Both the position numbers and the translations under genes were made by a program. Below, piece by piece: positions 1 through 10,053 of a DNA stretch of 44,268 nt (positions within the stretch are counted from its first letter, which is position 1; each line of letters opens with the position of its first letter). This DNA is from Treponema sp. UBA3862. GTDB taxonomy: Bacteria; Spirochaetota; Spirochaetia; Treponematales; Treponemataceae. The notes under the pieces were generated by a model. It ran no database searches and was not told the DNA's origin. It saw nothing but the letters and a program-made list of their open reading frames with translations. Location: the NCBI GenBank assembly GCA_002392405.1, contig DGGY01000020.1, positions 1 through 44,268 on the forward strand, read 5' to 3'.

Positions 1-3000
1 TCTGCGCCCAAGTCGTATAAATTCTACCAGTTTTATCAAAGTCCATAGTCGGCATGAGTGAAATTGCACTTGATCCGCTTACAGTATGATTTACGTTCCA
101 TACATAAACATATCTGTCATCACGGAAGGTATCTTCATCTTCTCCGCTGACACGTACTTCTTTGTTGTAATCTTTGCTTGCATTTGAGTTATTGAGAGAA
201 GAAGTTGTACTTGTTACTGTGAGCGCACCTGAGCAGGCAGGTGCTGTAAGTGTAAAGCTTGCTGCAGCTGTTGGTGAACTGTTTGTAATGCCTGTATAAG
301 TCCCGCTTCCTGAACTTCCGATTGTCCAGCTTCCTGCTGTTCCAAAGTTAAAGCCTGTTACAGTGAGGGTTTCTCCTTCAATTACTGAAGTACGTCCTGT
401 GCTTGAATGATATGTATTTGTACCTGCAGGACGGCTGATTCCCGTAATATAAGGCACTGCACTTACATTGTAAGTTGCGGCTGCGGTTGTTGTTGTTCCG
501 CTCTTTGCCTGTGTAGCTGTTGCAGCGATTGCTTTTGTTGCAGCATTGCCGTATTTTGCTGTATCGAGAAGAAGTGTCCACTTAGCAGTATGTCCACCCT
601 GACCGAAAGCTGTATCTTCTGCAGAAAGAGCATAACCTGAAGTAATTGTTCCTGCTGAAGACCATGTATGGGCAGAAGCTGAATATGTAATTGTACCTAC
701 TGCTGTACCGCCGTAAGTTACTGCAATTGAAGAAAGTCTCTGGTCATCAGAAACTGTTCCTTCAACCTTGATTACACCTGAAACTGACGGCTTATCTCCA
801 AGTTCAATATGTCCCATCGGCGTATACTTGTAGTAAACAGTATTGTCTTCATCGTCAGTTACATAATCATCATAATCTGAAGAAGTTCCTTCTTCTACCT
901 TAAAGTAAAGTGAGTTATTTTCAGAATAAGCAGAACCGCCTGCAGACTTAGCCTTTGTCCAGTAGAACGGTGTAACTTCAGAAGCAGGAGCTACATCGTC
1001 TGTCATGTCAAAGTAAACCGGAATGTTGATGATTGTGTACTGGTTACCGAATGAAGTGATTTCATCGTTTACAACAGTATCATCTGTTCCGATTGTTCCG
1101 CTTGAAATATTTACATCATCCCAGAGTGTAATCTGAACAACAGACTTACTTGTAAGGGCTGAAGAGTTCTCCATCGAAGAAGCCCAGCCTGAAACATTCT
1201 TGATATTTGTATTAGTAAGTGTCAGACCTGTTGTAGAAGATACCTTGTCTGAAGAAGCAGTAAGGTTAATCTTTCCGGAAGCTGTTCCCTTCATGTCTGC
1301 AAGTTTGGTACTTGTCGCTCCTGTTACAGGAGTTTTTCTTGCCTGGACTGTAGCCTGGTCTGCAGTCATGAGTTTTGGAATATAGTAAAGATTATTTCCG
1401 CCGCCTGTACGCGCAGCATTACCGTTTGAAGCGCCCAGCATTTCAAAGGTTACGGCCATACCGTCTCGGATTGAAAGAGTTCCTGTTTCAAGAGTAGCGA
1501 CAATCTGTTCATTTCCTGAATCGTCAAGAGCAGAATATGCGTAAGCAGTTGTTTCTACACCGTTATTTGTTGCAGTGTATTCAAATTCATCCTGAGTATA
1601 TACTCCATCCCCATTCAAGTCAGTAGCAAGGAATACTTTTGAAACACGAGGCTTATGGTTTGTAAGCATTACTCTTGTAGACTGTGTGCTGTAGTTTCCA
1701 GCCTTGTCTGCAGCTACTGCTACAATTTCAATTTCACCGTCCTTCATTTCATCTGAGAAGAACTGAAGCTGCCATGCATAGTTACTTCCTGATGATTCAA
1801 AGTCTTCAAGGAAGCCGTCGCCGTCGTCTTTTGTAATTGTTGTTACGCCAGAGCTGATTGAAGCACCTTCACCAGAAGCGTTAATTGCAGCTGCTGCAGC
1901 AAAGAATGCGCTTGTTGGAAGTGTTCCAAAACTTGCATCAACTGTTACTTTATTATCAGAAGTGTCTACGCTCTTAATTACATAGTAACTTCCAGAAAGC
2001 TTAACAAGGCTTCCCTCTCTGATGAATGAATTTGCAGCAGTAATGAGTGAAGCTGACTGTATTGTTGTAACGCCTGCACTTTCTGTACAGGTTACGCTTC
2101 CGCTTACACCGTAAAGGTCTTCACCTGTTTCACCTGTAATCTTTGTAAGAGTTCCTGTATAAGCTGTACCTGCTGTTACAACCGCATTTACACCTGCTGT
2201 GTAAGATTTTACTTTCGGCAGAGGAAGTTCAATCTGTGTTCCCCGCTTGAAGTAAACGGCAACAAAATCAAGACCTGAACCTTCTTCAACTGCAGTACTG
2301 TAGATGTCGTACTTATAGTTGGAGTTTTCAATCTTAGTCATTGAAATTGCATTCTTCTTGTCATAATCAGAACAAAGTGCATTAAGAAGAGGAGCTGTAT
2401 TATCAACATTGATTGAATAAGTTGAAGTTGCAGAATATTTTTCTGAACCGTCAACGGCTGTTACCTTGTAAACTAATGTACTTGTTGCGTCCTTATCGAT
2501 TGCAACATAAGCCTTAACCTTAGCTGTACTGTCTGTTGTTACAAAGTAGTCTGTTCCAGCAGTAAGTTTAGTTGTTCCCCTGTAGATACTTTCAATTGAA
2601 ACCTTTGCATTTGTTTTTGGTTCTGTTGCAGTAACTTCAAGATACCACTGATTCTTGATGTAAACTCCGCCCGTATAATCTTTTTCTGCAAGAACATTAG
2701 AAGCAGCAGTTACAGTAGAAAGGTTAGAAGCTGTAGGAGCTGTAGTAAACTGATAGAGTTTTTCTGTAATTGTAGGCGCACCAGTTGTTACGTCAATTTT
2801 TCTTGAATCACACCAGTCACCGACCTTACCGTTTGTATTAACGGCTGCCGCACGGAGATAAACAGTGTTTACATCATCTCCGGAAGGATTCATTGTGCCG
2901 TCTTCATTTAAGATAAGACGCCAGCCTGTTGTATTAGACTTAATACCCCACCATGAATCAAGGGCAGAAAGGCTTGCAAAACCGTATTTTCTGGCAACCG

Positions 3001-6000
3001 CTGCTGTCGGCTTAGATGATGAAGAATAAGCTGTTCCTGCAAATTCATTGATAATGTCATAGCCGCTTACAATTGAATAACCGTAAGTATCAGCCGCAAC
3101 AGTTCTGTCGGCTGCCGGGAACGCAGAAGTTGAACCAATCTGAACATAAACAGAGTTTACGGAAGTTCCTTCCTGTGCGCCGTCAAATGTAGTAGTGTTA
3201 CCGATTACACGGATTGCACCGCCGACCTGATCGTTTTCTGCAGGATTTGAAATTGAAGTCTGCATTTTATCAAGATCAGGATTAAATTTGATTGCATAAC
3301 CTGTTGTATAGCCGATGTTACCGAATTCATCTGTTGCCTTAAAGTAAACAGGAATTATGTACCAGTCTGTATTTGAAACAGAATCTGTTCCGCTTGATAA
3401 AGCCCTTGAAGTGTATTCGTCAAAGAGATTTTCGCCTGTGAATGTAAAGTTAACGGCAGAATTTACAACGTCTCCTGCCCAGTCAAGGGAAGCTTTCTGT
3501 GAGGCAGAATACGAAGCCCATGAAGAACGCTGGGATGCAGTTGGAACAAGCCACTCAACCTTTGTTACATCATTTGAATCTGAAGCAAGACCTGTAAGTG
3601 TTACACTGCCATTGTACTGAACGCTTGTATCAGAGTTTGCATTCTTATGGCTGGTAATATTAACTGCCGGACCGTCATTATCAACAGTGAATGTATTTGT
3701 AGAATTACCGGTAAGTCCTGAATTATCATATGGAGTAACAGTTACAGTTACAGAACCGCTTGCAAGGTCTTCTACAGAAACTGCAGGGAGTGTCCATACC
3801 GCCTTTGTTGTGTCAGAAGAATCCACTGCAAAGCCTGAAGCATAAACAAGGCCGTCAGAAAGAGTTTTGCCTGCAAGGGTTGTTCCGGAGGTTGATTTAT
3901 ACTGCAGTGAACTTCCGTCAGTTTTTCTGATTACTGCTGTCATTCCGGCAACACCGTTTGCATCGCTTGCTGAAATCTTAAGGCTTACAGAAGGATATTT
4001 TGTACCGCCTGTTACAAGTGCGGCAGAAATCTGTTCACCTTCTGCATTGCCGTCGTAATCAAGCATCTTGACGCTGTCGATTACAGGACCAAGGTTATCT
4101 GCATTATATGCAAATGAAGAAGATGCTGTGTCAGCGTCTGCAATAGCAGCAGTCTTAACGCTTAAAACAGGGATTGTTGTGTAATCAGTTGTATTTGTAT
4201 TTGAACTGAATACAGAATCATTATTGTCTTTTACTGTAAATACAAAGTATTTTGTACCGTCGGCTGTATCAGAAGGAACAAAAGTAAAGTCGCCGGAAGC
4301 AGTTACTGAAGGTGAAACCGTATTCAATACTGTTCCGCTTTCATTTACTTCTTTTACGGTAAGGCTCTTAATTACGGCAGAAGCAGTCGAGTCATCGTCA
4401 GTAACTGTTCCTTCAACAGTGCCCGCGTCATTGAGTTTTAAGATATAGTCACCGTCTGCATTAACAGTGAGGTTAGTAAAGTTAATTACAGGGCGGTCAG
4501 ATTTCTGATTAACAAATACAGTAACAGTGTTTGAATAACCTGTATTACCTGCCGCATCAGTTCCTACAGCACGCAGATAATAAGTTGTCTCATCATCAAG
4601 AACAGTGGTATCAAAACCTTCTGCGCTGAATGAATAATTACCGCTGATTGTTACGGCTGCATCTGTCCATGACGTTCCGTTTTTAGAGTACTGAACTGCA
4701 GAAATTGTATCGGCCGGCAGAGTATTTCCGTCTTCTGCATTTCCGCTCAGGTCAATTGTCTTATTGATATCAACAGAACCCGTTGTAGATTTGATTGCAT
4801 CTGTCGGAGTATTGAGTGTAATTGTCGGAGCAGTTGTATCAACAGTGATGTTTCCTACAGCGTAAGACTGGCTGTTACCGCTGCCTGCGTCATCTGTAAC
4901 AACAGCCGAAACCGAAATATTTGAAGCACTTACAGCCTTAAAGAGAGCTTTTTTAAGATTGAGAGTCCAGCTCCAGTTATTGTCATCAGTTTCAGATATT
5001 TCGATTGTTCCGTAAGTTGTAACATCTGAAGAAATTGTCTTTCCGCCCGCAGTGAAATAAATGCTTCTTAAACCTGCGGCAGCATCATTTGCAGTTCCTG
5101 AAATTGAAACTACTGTTGTACTGTCTGCAACAGAGCTGTCATTTTTCTTTCCGTTTGAAAGAACGGTATCAGTTGAATCAGGTTCTGCTGTAGGAACATC
5201 AGTATCTACGTTGATTCTGTATGAATTTACTGTATCAATTGCTGCGTTACCTACGTTATCAACTGCAACGAGCATAAGATAGTTTGTTCCAACCTGGAAA
5301 CCTGAAATTGTTGCATCAAAATTTGACTCAAAAGTATTGTAGTAAATGTCATAGCTTCCCTTTGTCTTGAGTTTTGTTCCTCCAAGACTGTCAGTTCCGC
5401 CTGCATTTACATTGTAGAATACACGGCGTGTTTCAGAAGCTGAAAGCGGTGCAAAGTATCCGGTACGTTCATCAGCATAATTTTTAGTGAATGATGTAAT
5501 GTCGCTTGAAGAGAAAGCTGTCTGACTTACCTTGTAGTAAATCATTTTTACATCACTTGCACCGTCACTGAATTTTCCGCGGATTTTAATTGTATTTGCA
5601 TTGCCGTAAGTTCCTGCAAGATATTTTCCGCCGACATCTTTATCAAGGTCAGCATCCCACAGAGAATCAGACTCCGTAATGTCATCATTGTCAGTATCGC
5701 CTAAACGGAAATAAATATCCTTACCTTTTGCATCTGACTGATGATAGCCGGACGGTCCCCTTGTATCAAAACTAAGGGAAATTTCGGCAGGATTTACAGC
5801 AGAATGCTCAGCAGTATTACCCGCAAGGTCAGTAATTGTAATTACAGCAGTTGCTGAAGCACCAGTCAGAGAAGAAAGGCTTACATTTTCAAACTTCCAT
5901 TCTGAATCTGCCGTAACTTTTTCAACTGTATGTGTTCCGTCGCTTACAGTAAGCTTAACCTGTGCAATTCCGAGGTTATCAGTTGCAATACCTGAGAAAG

Positions 6001-9000
6001 TAAAGGTTCCGTCAGCATTATTTATGTAATAGAACGGTTTTCCGTCACCTGTTGTACCGTCCTTATAAGCTGTGTAAGAAGATGTGTCTTCAACTGCAGG
6101 ATTATTTGATTTTGGTTTTGTATTATCAAAAGTAACTGCAAAAAGGCTTACATCAGAATAATTGCCTGCATAGTCATAAATGCGGGCATAAACAGTACCG
6201 CTCTTTGTGAATTTAGCCTTATCAATTGTAAATGAAACGCTTCCGTTAGATACGGCTGCTTTATTTGCATCAGTTTCTGTATCAGAAGTAAGCTGTGAAT
6301 ATGCATTTACATAAACTTTGGAAATACCGCTTTCTGCATCGGTTACAGAGAAAGTTACAGCAGCATCTTTAGTTCCGTTTGAATAATAAGGAGAACTTTC
6401 TGAAACAATGCTTCCTCCTACTTTTACAGAATCTGCAGTAAGTTCAGGGGCTGTTGTATCAATATACCATGGGCCGATTTTTCCTGAAGCAGAATTTCCA
6501 GCATTGTCAGTAAGTTTAATCCAGACATAAGAAGTACCAGAAACAATATTTTCTGCAGTACCAGAGAATGAAGTAGTACCCGCAAACTGTTTCCAGGCTG
6601 CAGAGGCTGCAGGAAGTGTTGAAGAAGAACTTACAATATATTCAACAGAAGCAATACCTGTTCCGTTATCACCATCAGAAGCAGTTCCTTTAAGCGGAAG
6701 TGAATTAGTTTTGTACCAGGTTTTTCCATTGATTGTAACCGGAGTTGTTCCCTGTATTGATGCTACCGGATCCTCGGAGAATACAGGAGAAGTTGTATCT
6801 ACAGAAACCGTAATTGTCTGTGTAGAAGATTTATCAGTAGAATCGACTGCCTTAATCTGGAAAGTATGCTTTCCGTCTGCAACATAATTTGTCTTAGAAG
6901 CGTTTGCAGTTCCTGTTACAAAGGCATAAGACCAGCTGTTAGCCTGATTTTCTTTTGTGAATGAAGAAATATCAACATTATAAGCTTTGTTTTCATTTGA
7001 AGTATCAATAATCTGGAGGGATTTAATACCGTTAACGTCACCTGCATTTCCAGAGAAAGTAAAGCCCTCTTTTGTAATTTCTGCAGTAGAAGCTGCAGTT
7101 AATGCAGGATTTCCTGTATCAACACCGGCATAGAAAGTGCCTGTTGAAGCAGTACGTAAATCCTTTCCGTCCGACCAGGTTGAGTCAAATACGTCAAATT
7201 TAACACCATAAATTCCCTGAACGGCTTTTCCGTTTTCAGCAGGAAGGGCATATTTTATCTTATATGAAGTTCTGTAATTTGAAGAAGCTTCGTAAATTGT
7301 TTCAGTCTTAATCTGTGTTCCGTCTTCACTGTAGAGGGTTGCTGTAACTTTTGCAATTCCATCATCATCTGTAATTGTTCCTGTAATTACGTTACTTGCA
7401 GAATCTGTAAATACATTCGAAGAAGAAAGATTTGCAGCGTCAGTTCCTGATACATCTGCATTTGTAAGCGTAATCTGAGGAGTGTCAGTTTCCTGTTTAA
7501 TGATATAGGCTTCTGTATTGTAAACTGTTGTATCAGTAGAACCCTTATTTCCTACTTCATCAGTCGCAGTAACCTTAATTACAATTTCTTTTCCGTCTGT
7601 ATAAGAAGTTGTATCAATTGCAGGATTGAACTGGGTTATATTGCCGAGGGAAACAGCACTTCCGGCCTTAACACCGTCAACATAAACTTCGTATGAAACA
7701 TCTTTAAGGTTAGTTTCTGTAATGTTACCCTGAACTTTTATTGTTCCGTTAAGATATGTCTTTCCGTCTTCAACACCGGTTATTGAAGTATAATCTGCAC
7801 CGTCAGCGTAAGGACTTACAGAAGTAATCGTTACAACAGGTTTTACAGCATCAACATGAAGCGAAATCTGATTCTGAGTCTGACCGCCGCTCTTGTTCTT
7901 TGCAGTAAATTTGACTGTATAGAAATAAGCCTTTCCGCATTCAGATGTAAGTTTTATCTGACTGTAGTTACTTACATCACTCAGCTTAAAGTTATGTGTA
8001 TATTCATAATCTCCGTCACTGTTTTTACCAGCAGAAGAAAGGTCAACACTCTGAGTAAAAGTTCCGTCAATTTTATTACCGCTTGTTTCATCTTTAACAG
8101 TTACTTCAATGTCAAGCGAAGCAAGTTCAAGATCTGTCTGTGTGACTTTAACTGCAAAAGCAGCATCACCGGAAACAGCAAGATATGCCTGGTCTGTAAT
8201 ACCTGAAAAATCAATTTCCGGCGGATTTGTAGAAGCAGAACCGATAAATCCGAAGTGATTCTTCTGTGAAAAATAAGCACCGTCCTGATCTGTACCGGTT
8301 GCAGCAACAAGATAATAACTGTTGATAGAAATGGCAGAAGTAATCTTAGTATTATATGTATAATTTGCAGAAGAACTGTCTTTTGATTCTTCATTTGAAC
8401 CGACAAGTGTCCAGCCTGCAACAGCAGATTTGCCGTCTGAATCAACAGCAGTACCGTTTGAAACTTCAGTAACAAGAGTATTGATAAATTTATCAGCCTC
8501 AACTGCACTGACAGCGGTTTCAAGTTTACCTAAGTCATAAATCCATACTTTAATGGTTGAAGGTTCAATATTTGTCTCGTTTTCACCGGCCTGTGCAATT
8601 ACTGTAAGACCGGAATTCTTTGCAGCTGTATTCGAACCAAAGTTTGCACTGCTGATATCGCCTGATGTAATATCAAGACCTGAAATCTGATAAGTAGGGT
8701 CAGCATTTGGATTGAGGGAGAAAGAAAGCAGATCAGCAGCGGTATCTACGATTACTCCTTCAAGAGCAGTACGCACGTTTTCGCAGGTATCATCAACAAC
8801 GCCTGTTGTAAGGGCACCTGTTTTTGTACCGTTTAAAATATTCATAAAGTCAGAACCACCAAGACCGCGGCCCGAAGTTCCACTTAAATAGTCATTGTAA
8901 ACACTGTCATTAAGGAATACTTTTGTTGTTTCATTACCTGTTGTAGTGTTGATTTTTTCTGAAGGGTCAGTATAAACTTTTGCATTATCTGTAAGGATTA

Positions 9001-9784
9001 CTGTTGTCTTAAAAGGTTTTGCAGTCGAAGTATCAGTAATATCCTCACCGTAAATCTTCCTGTAATTCGAATTTTTAGTATTGGATGAAGCAGCATTTTT
9101 TATATAGCGGGCAAATTCAACAGCAGAAGTACCGGAAGTATCAACCTCTGCTTCAGAGAAAACATTTGGAGAAACAGAAGAAACATCATCTCCAGAAGCA
9201 TAAACTTTTGCAGTCATTCCAACTTTATGTTTGTCTGCAATAGTTCCTGAAACGGTAAAAGATGAACCGTATCTTTTTGTATTATAAGTTCCTGCATTAA
9301 CATCAGAAAGTTTTACGCCAGGTGCACTTACGACAAACACAGGAGCAGTGTTATCAATATCAAATGCACGGCTGAAAGGTCCTGTTGAATGGCCTGCGTT
9401 ATCAATTACCGTAACTTCAGCTGTATAAGTTCCGTCAGGGAACTGCCAGCCATTGTACGCCGCATATTTTACTTCATCATAGTCATTAAGTTTAATTTTC
9501 CAGGATTTTGAACCTGAAACCTCTGCTTCATAAGGGCCGAAAGAAAGAGATTCGTCTGAAGTACGGAATACTACCGAAACTGATTTAACGGATTTATCAT
9601 CTTCACAATTTCCGGCAAGAACAAAAGAGCCGCGGATTACAGCAGATTCAGGCGGATAGGTAATTCCAAGTTTAGGTGCCTGGGTATCAACCGATTCTCC
9701 AAGACCGACATTACAGGTTGTAGAAAGCAGGATAAGGCCTGCTGACGCTAAAACCGATAACAATGCTCTTAAACTTTTTTTCAT
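1..9784 (-). CDS. Giant Ig-like repeat putative lipoprotein (3' end outside window)
   Basis: Reading from the ATG at 9784, the frame stays open to base 2, giving 3261 codons with no stop seen; frame was spot-checked at several points. A GGAG Shine-Dalgarno lies 8 nt before the ATG. The N-terminus MKKSLRALLSVLASAGLIL is a signal peptide followed by STTCNVG, a relaxed spirochaetal-type lipobox, so an outer or inner membrane lipoprotein is likely but not certain. The rest is a tandem series of beta-rich modules of roughly 90-110 residues with recurring patterns such as SGxxxDxxGIxxV and VDTTAP, typical of bacterial Ig-like/cadherin-like domains. Near the visible C-terminal end (bases about 200-460) there is an IPT/TIG-like stretch with EGETLTVTGFNFG. 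Likely role: surface or periplasmic scaffold or adhesin; the actual function is unknown. It follows another giant Ig-repeat gene in the same direction. Confidence 0.85.
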   Translation of the reverse strand, partial: MKKSLRALLSVLASAGLILLSTTCNVGLGESVDTQAPKLGITYPPESAVIRGSFVLAGNCEDDKSVKSVSVVFRTSDESLSFGPYEAEVSGSKSWKIKLNDYDEVKYAAYNGWQFPDGTYTAEVTVIDNAGHSTGPFSRAFDIDNTAPVFVVSAPGVKLSDVNAGTYNTKRYGSSFTVSGTIADKHKVGMTAKVYASGDDVSSVSPNVFSEAEVDTSGTSAVEFARYIKNAASSNTKNSNYRKIYGEDITDTSTAKPFKTTVILTDNAKVYTDPSEKINTTTGNETTKVFLNDSVYNDYLSGTSGRGLGGSDFMNILNGTKTGALTTGVVDDTCENVRTALEGVIVDTAADLLSFSLNPNADPTYQISGLDITSGDISSANFGSNTAAKNSGLTVIAQAGENETNIEPSTIKVWIYDLGKLETAVSAVEADKFINTLVTEVSNGTAVDSDGKSAVAGWTLVGSNEESKDSSSANYTYNTKITSAISINSYYLVAATGTDQDGAYFSQKNHFGFIGSASTNPPEIDFSGITDQAYLAVSGDAAFAVKVTQTDLELASLDIEVTVKDETSGNKIDGTFTQSVDLSSAGKNSDGDYEYTHNFKLSDVSNYSQIKLTSECGKAYFYTVKFTAKNKSGGQTQNQISLHVDAVKPVVTITSVSPYADGADYTSITGVEDGKTYLNGTIKVQGNITETNLKDVSYEVYVDGVKAGSAVSLGNITQFNPAIDTTSYTDGKEIVIKVTATDEVGNKGSTDTTVYNTEAYIIKQETDTPQITLTNADVSGTDAANLSSSNVFTDSASNVITGTITDDDGIAKVTATLYSEDGTQIKTETIYEASSNYRTSYKIKYALPAENGKAVQGIYGVKFDVFDSTWSDGKDLRTASTGTFYAGVDTGNPALTAASTAEITKEGFTFSGNAGDVNGIKSLQIIDTSNENKAYNVDISSFTKENQANSWSYAFVTGTANASKTNYVADGKHTFQIKAVDSTDKSSTQTITVSVDTTSPVFSEDPVASIQGTTPVTINGKTWYKTNSLPLKGTASDGDNGTGIASVEYIVSSSSTLPAASAAWKQFAGTTSFSGTAENIVSGTSYVWIKLTDNAGNSASGKIGPWYIDTTAPELTADSVKVGGSIVSESSPYYSNGTKDAAVTFSVTDAESGISKVYVNAYSQLTSDTETDANKAAVSNGSVSFTIDKAKFTKSGTVYARIYDYAGNYSDVSLFAVTFDNTKPKSNNPAVEDTSSYTAYKDGTTGDGKPFYYINNADGTFTFSGIATDNLGIAQVKLTVSDGTHTVEKVTADSEWKFENVSLSSLTGASATAVITITDLAGNTAEHSAVNPAEISLSFDTRGPSGYHQSDAKGKDIYFRLGDTDNDDITESDSLWDADLDKDVGGKYLAGTYGNANTIKIRGKFSDGASDVKMIYYKVSQTAFSSSDITSFTKNYADERTGYFAPLSASETRRVFYNVNAGGTDSLGGTKLKTKGSYDIYYNTFESNFDATISGFQVGTNYLMLVAVDNVGNAAIDTVNSYRINVDTDVPTAEPDSTDTVLSNGKKNDSSVADSTTVVSISGTANDAAAGLRSIYFTAGGKTISSDVTTYGTIEISETDDNNWSWTLNLKKALFKAVSASNISVSAVVTDDAGSGNSQSYAVGNITVDTTAPTITLNTPTDAIKSTTGSVDINKTIDLSGNAEDGNTLPADTISAVQYSKNGTSWTDAAVTISGNYSFSAEGFDTTVLDDETTYYLRAVGTDAAGNTGYSNTVTVFVNQKSDRPVINFTNLTVNADGDYILKLNDAGTVEGTVTDDDSTASAVIKSLTVKEVNESGTVLNTVSPSVTASGDFTFVPSDTADGTKYFVFTVKDNNDSVFSSNTNTTDYTTIPVLSVKTAAIADADTASSSFAYNADNLGPVIDSVKMLDYDGNAEGEQISAALVTGGTKYPSVSLKISASDANGVAGMTAVIRKTDGSSLQYKSTSGTTLAGKTLSDGLVYASGFAVDSSDTTKAVWTLPAVSVEDLASGSVTVTVTPYDNSGLTGNSTNTFTVDNDGPAVNITSHKNANSDTSVQYNGSVTLTGLASDSNDVTKVEWLVPTASQRSSWASYSASQKASLDWAGDVVNSAVNFTFTGENLFDEYTSRALSSGTDSVSNTDWYIIPVYFKATDEFGNIGYTTGYAIKFNPDLDKMQTSISNPAENDQVGGAIRVIGNTTTFDGAQEGTSVNSVYVQIGSTSAFPAADRTVAADTYGYSIVSGYDIINEFAGTAYSSSSKPTAAVARKYGFASLSALDSWWGIKSNTTGWRLILNEDGTMNPSGDDVNTVYLRAAAVNTNGKVGDWCDSRKIDVTTGAPTITEKLYQFTTAPTASNLSTVTAASNVLAEKDYTGGVYIKNQWYLEVTATEPKTNAKVSIESIYRGTTKLTAGTDYFVTTDSTAKVKAYVAIDKDATSTLVYKVTAVDGSEKYSATSTYSINVDNTAPLLNALCSDYDKKNAISMTKIENSNYKYDIYSTAVEEGSGLDFVAVYFKRGTQIELPLPKVKSYTAGVNAVVTAGTAYTGTLTKITGETGEDLYGVSGSVTCTESAGVTTIQSASLITAANSFIREGSLVKLSGSYYVIKSVDTSDNKVTVDASFGTLPTSAFFAAAAAINASGEGASISSGVTTITKDDGDGFLEDFESSGSNYAWQLQFFSDEMKDGEIEIVAVAADKAGNYSTQSTRVMLTNHKPRVSKVFLATDLNGDGVYTQDEFEYTATNNGVETTAYAYSALDDSGNEQIVATLETGTLSIRDGMAVTFEMLGASNGNAARTGGGNNLYYIPKLMTADQATVQARKTPVTGATSTKLADMKGTASGKINLTASSDKVSSTTGLTLTNTNIKNVSGWASSMENSSALTSKSVVQITLWDDVNISSGTIGTDDTVVNDEITSFGNQYTIINIPVYFDMTDDVAPASEVTPFYWTKAKSAGGSAYSENNSLYFKVEEGTSSDYDDYVTDDEDNTVYYKYTPMGHIELGDKPSVSGVIKVEGTVSDDQRLSSIAVTYGGTAVGTITYSASAHTWSSAGTITSGYALSAEDTAFGQGGHTAKWTLLLDTAKYGNAATKAIAATATQAKSGTTTTAAATYNVSAVPYITGISRPAGTNTYHSSTGRTSVIEGETLTVTGFNFGTAGSWTIGSSGSGTYTGITNSSPTAAASFTLTAPACSGALTVTSTTSSLNNSNASKDYNKEVRVSGEDEDTFRDDRYVYVWNVNHTVSGSSAISLMPTMDFDKTGRIYTTWAQ

Positions 9785-9921
9785 AAAATCTCCTTTTTTC
9801 TATGAAGCAATAAAACTTTTTGTTATATTCAAATATCTAGTATAAACCCCAATTCTTAAAATAACCTTAAATCTGGGTGATTTTATAAATAATCTTCAGC
9901 TTCTTTTCAGGTACCTGACAC

Positions 9922-10000
9922 AAAAAAAAGCTGCCCGTAACCCCTCAGATTATCTGTACCGCTTTTATACGGCACAAAAAGTCCAGAAGTTTCAGGCAGC
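9922..10000 (-). terminator. Rho-independent terminator after the 2007-aa Ig-barrel gene
   Basis: On the minus strand GCTGCC and GGCAGC (plus positions 9995-10000 and 9930-9935) pair around a loop of about 60 nt and are followed by eight T (plus 9922-9929). The loop holds a second, nested stem GTGCCG/CGGTAC with one G-U pair. Position, stem and T-run fit termination of the upstream giant gene, so the two giant genes are probably separate transcription units. Confidence 0.6.
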
Positions 10001-10012
10001 CTTTCGTGCTGT

Positions 10013-10038
10013 TTTCTAAAAACTTAAGCTTTTAGAAA
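10013..10038 (-). other. AT-rich inverted repeat 15 nt past the stop of the Ig-barrel gene
   Basis: TTTCTAAAA (10013-10021) and TTTTAGAAA (10030-10038) form a perfect 9-bp stem with an 8-nt loop. It lies between the stop codon at 10054 and the larger terminator, and may protect the mRNA 3' end or be a first weak terminator. The remaining intergenic DNA (9785-9921) shows the Shine-Dalgarno of the next gene and TATACT/TATAAC-like -10 boxes but no convincing -35. Confidence 0.4.
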
Positions 10039-10053
10039 TGCTGTTTTTTTATA

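Noticed and set aside
7856..8523. Mid-length frames inside the first giant gene on either strand
   Set aside because: Overlap the long Ig-repeat frame; low-complexity Leu/Ser/Ile composition typical of shadow frames.
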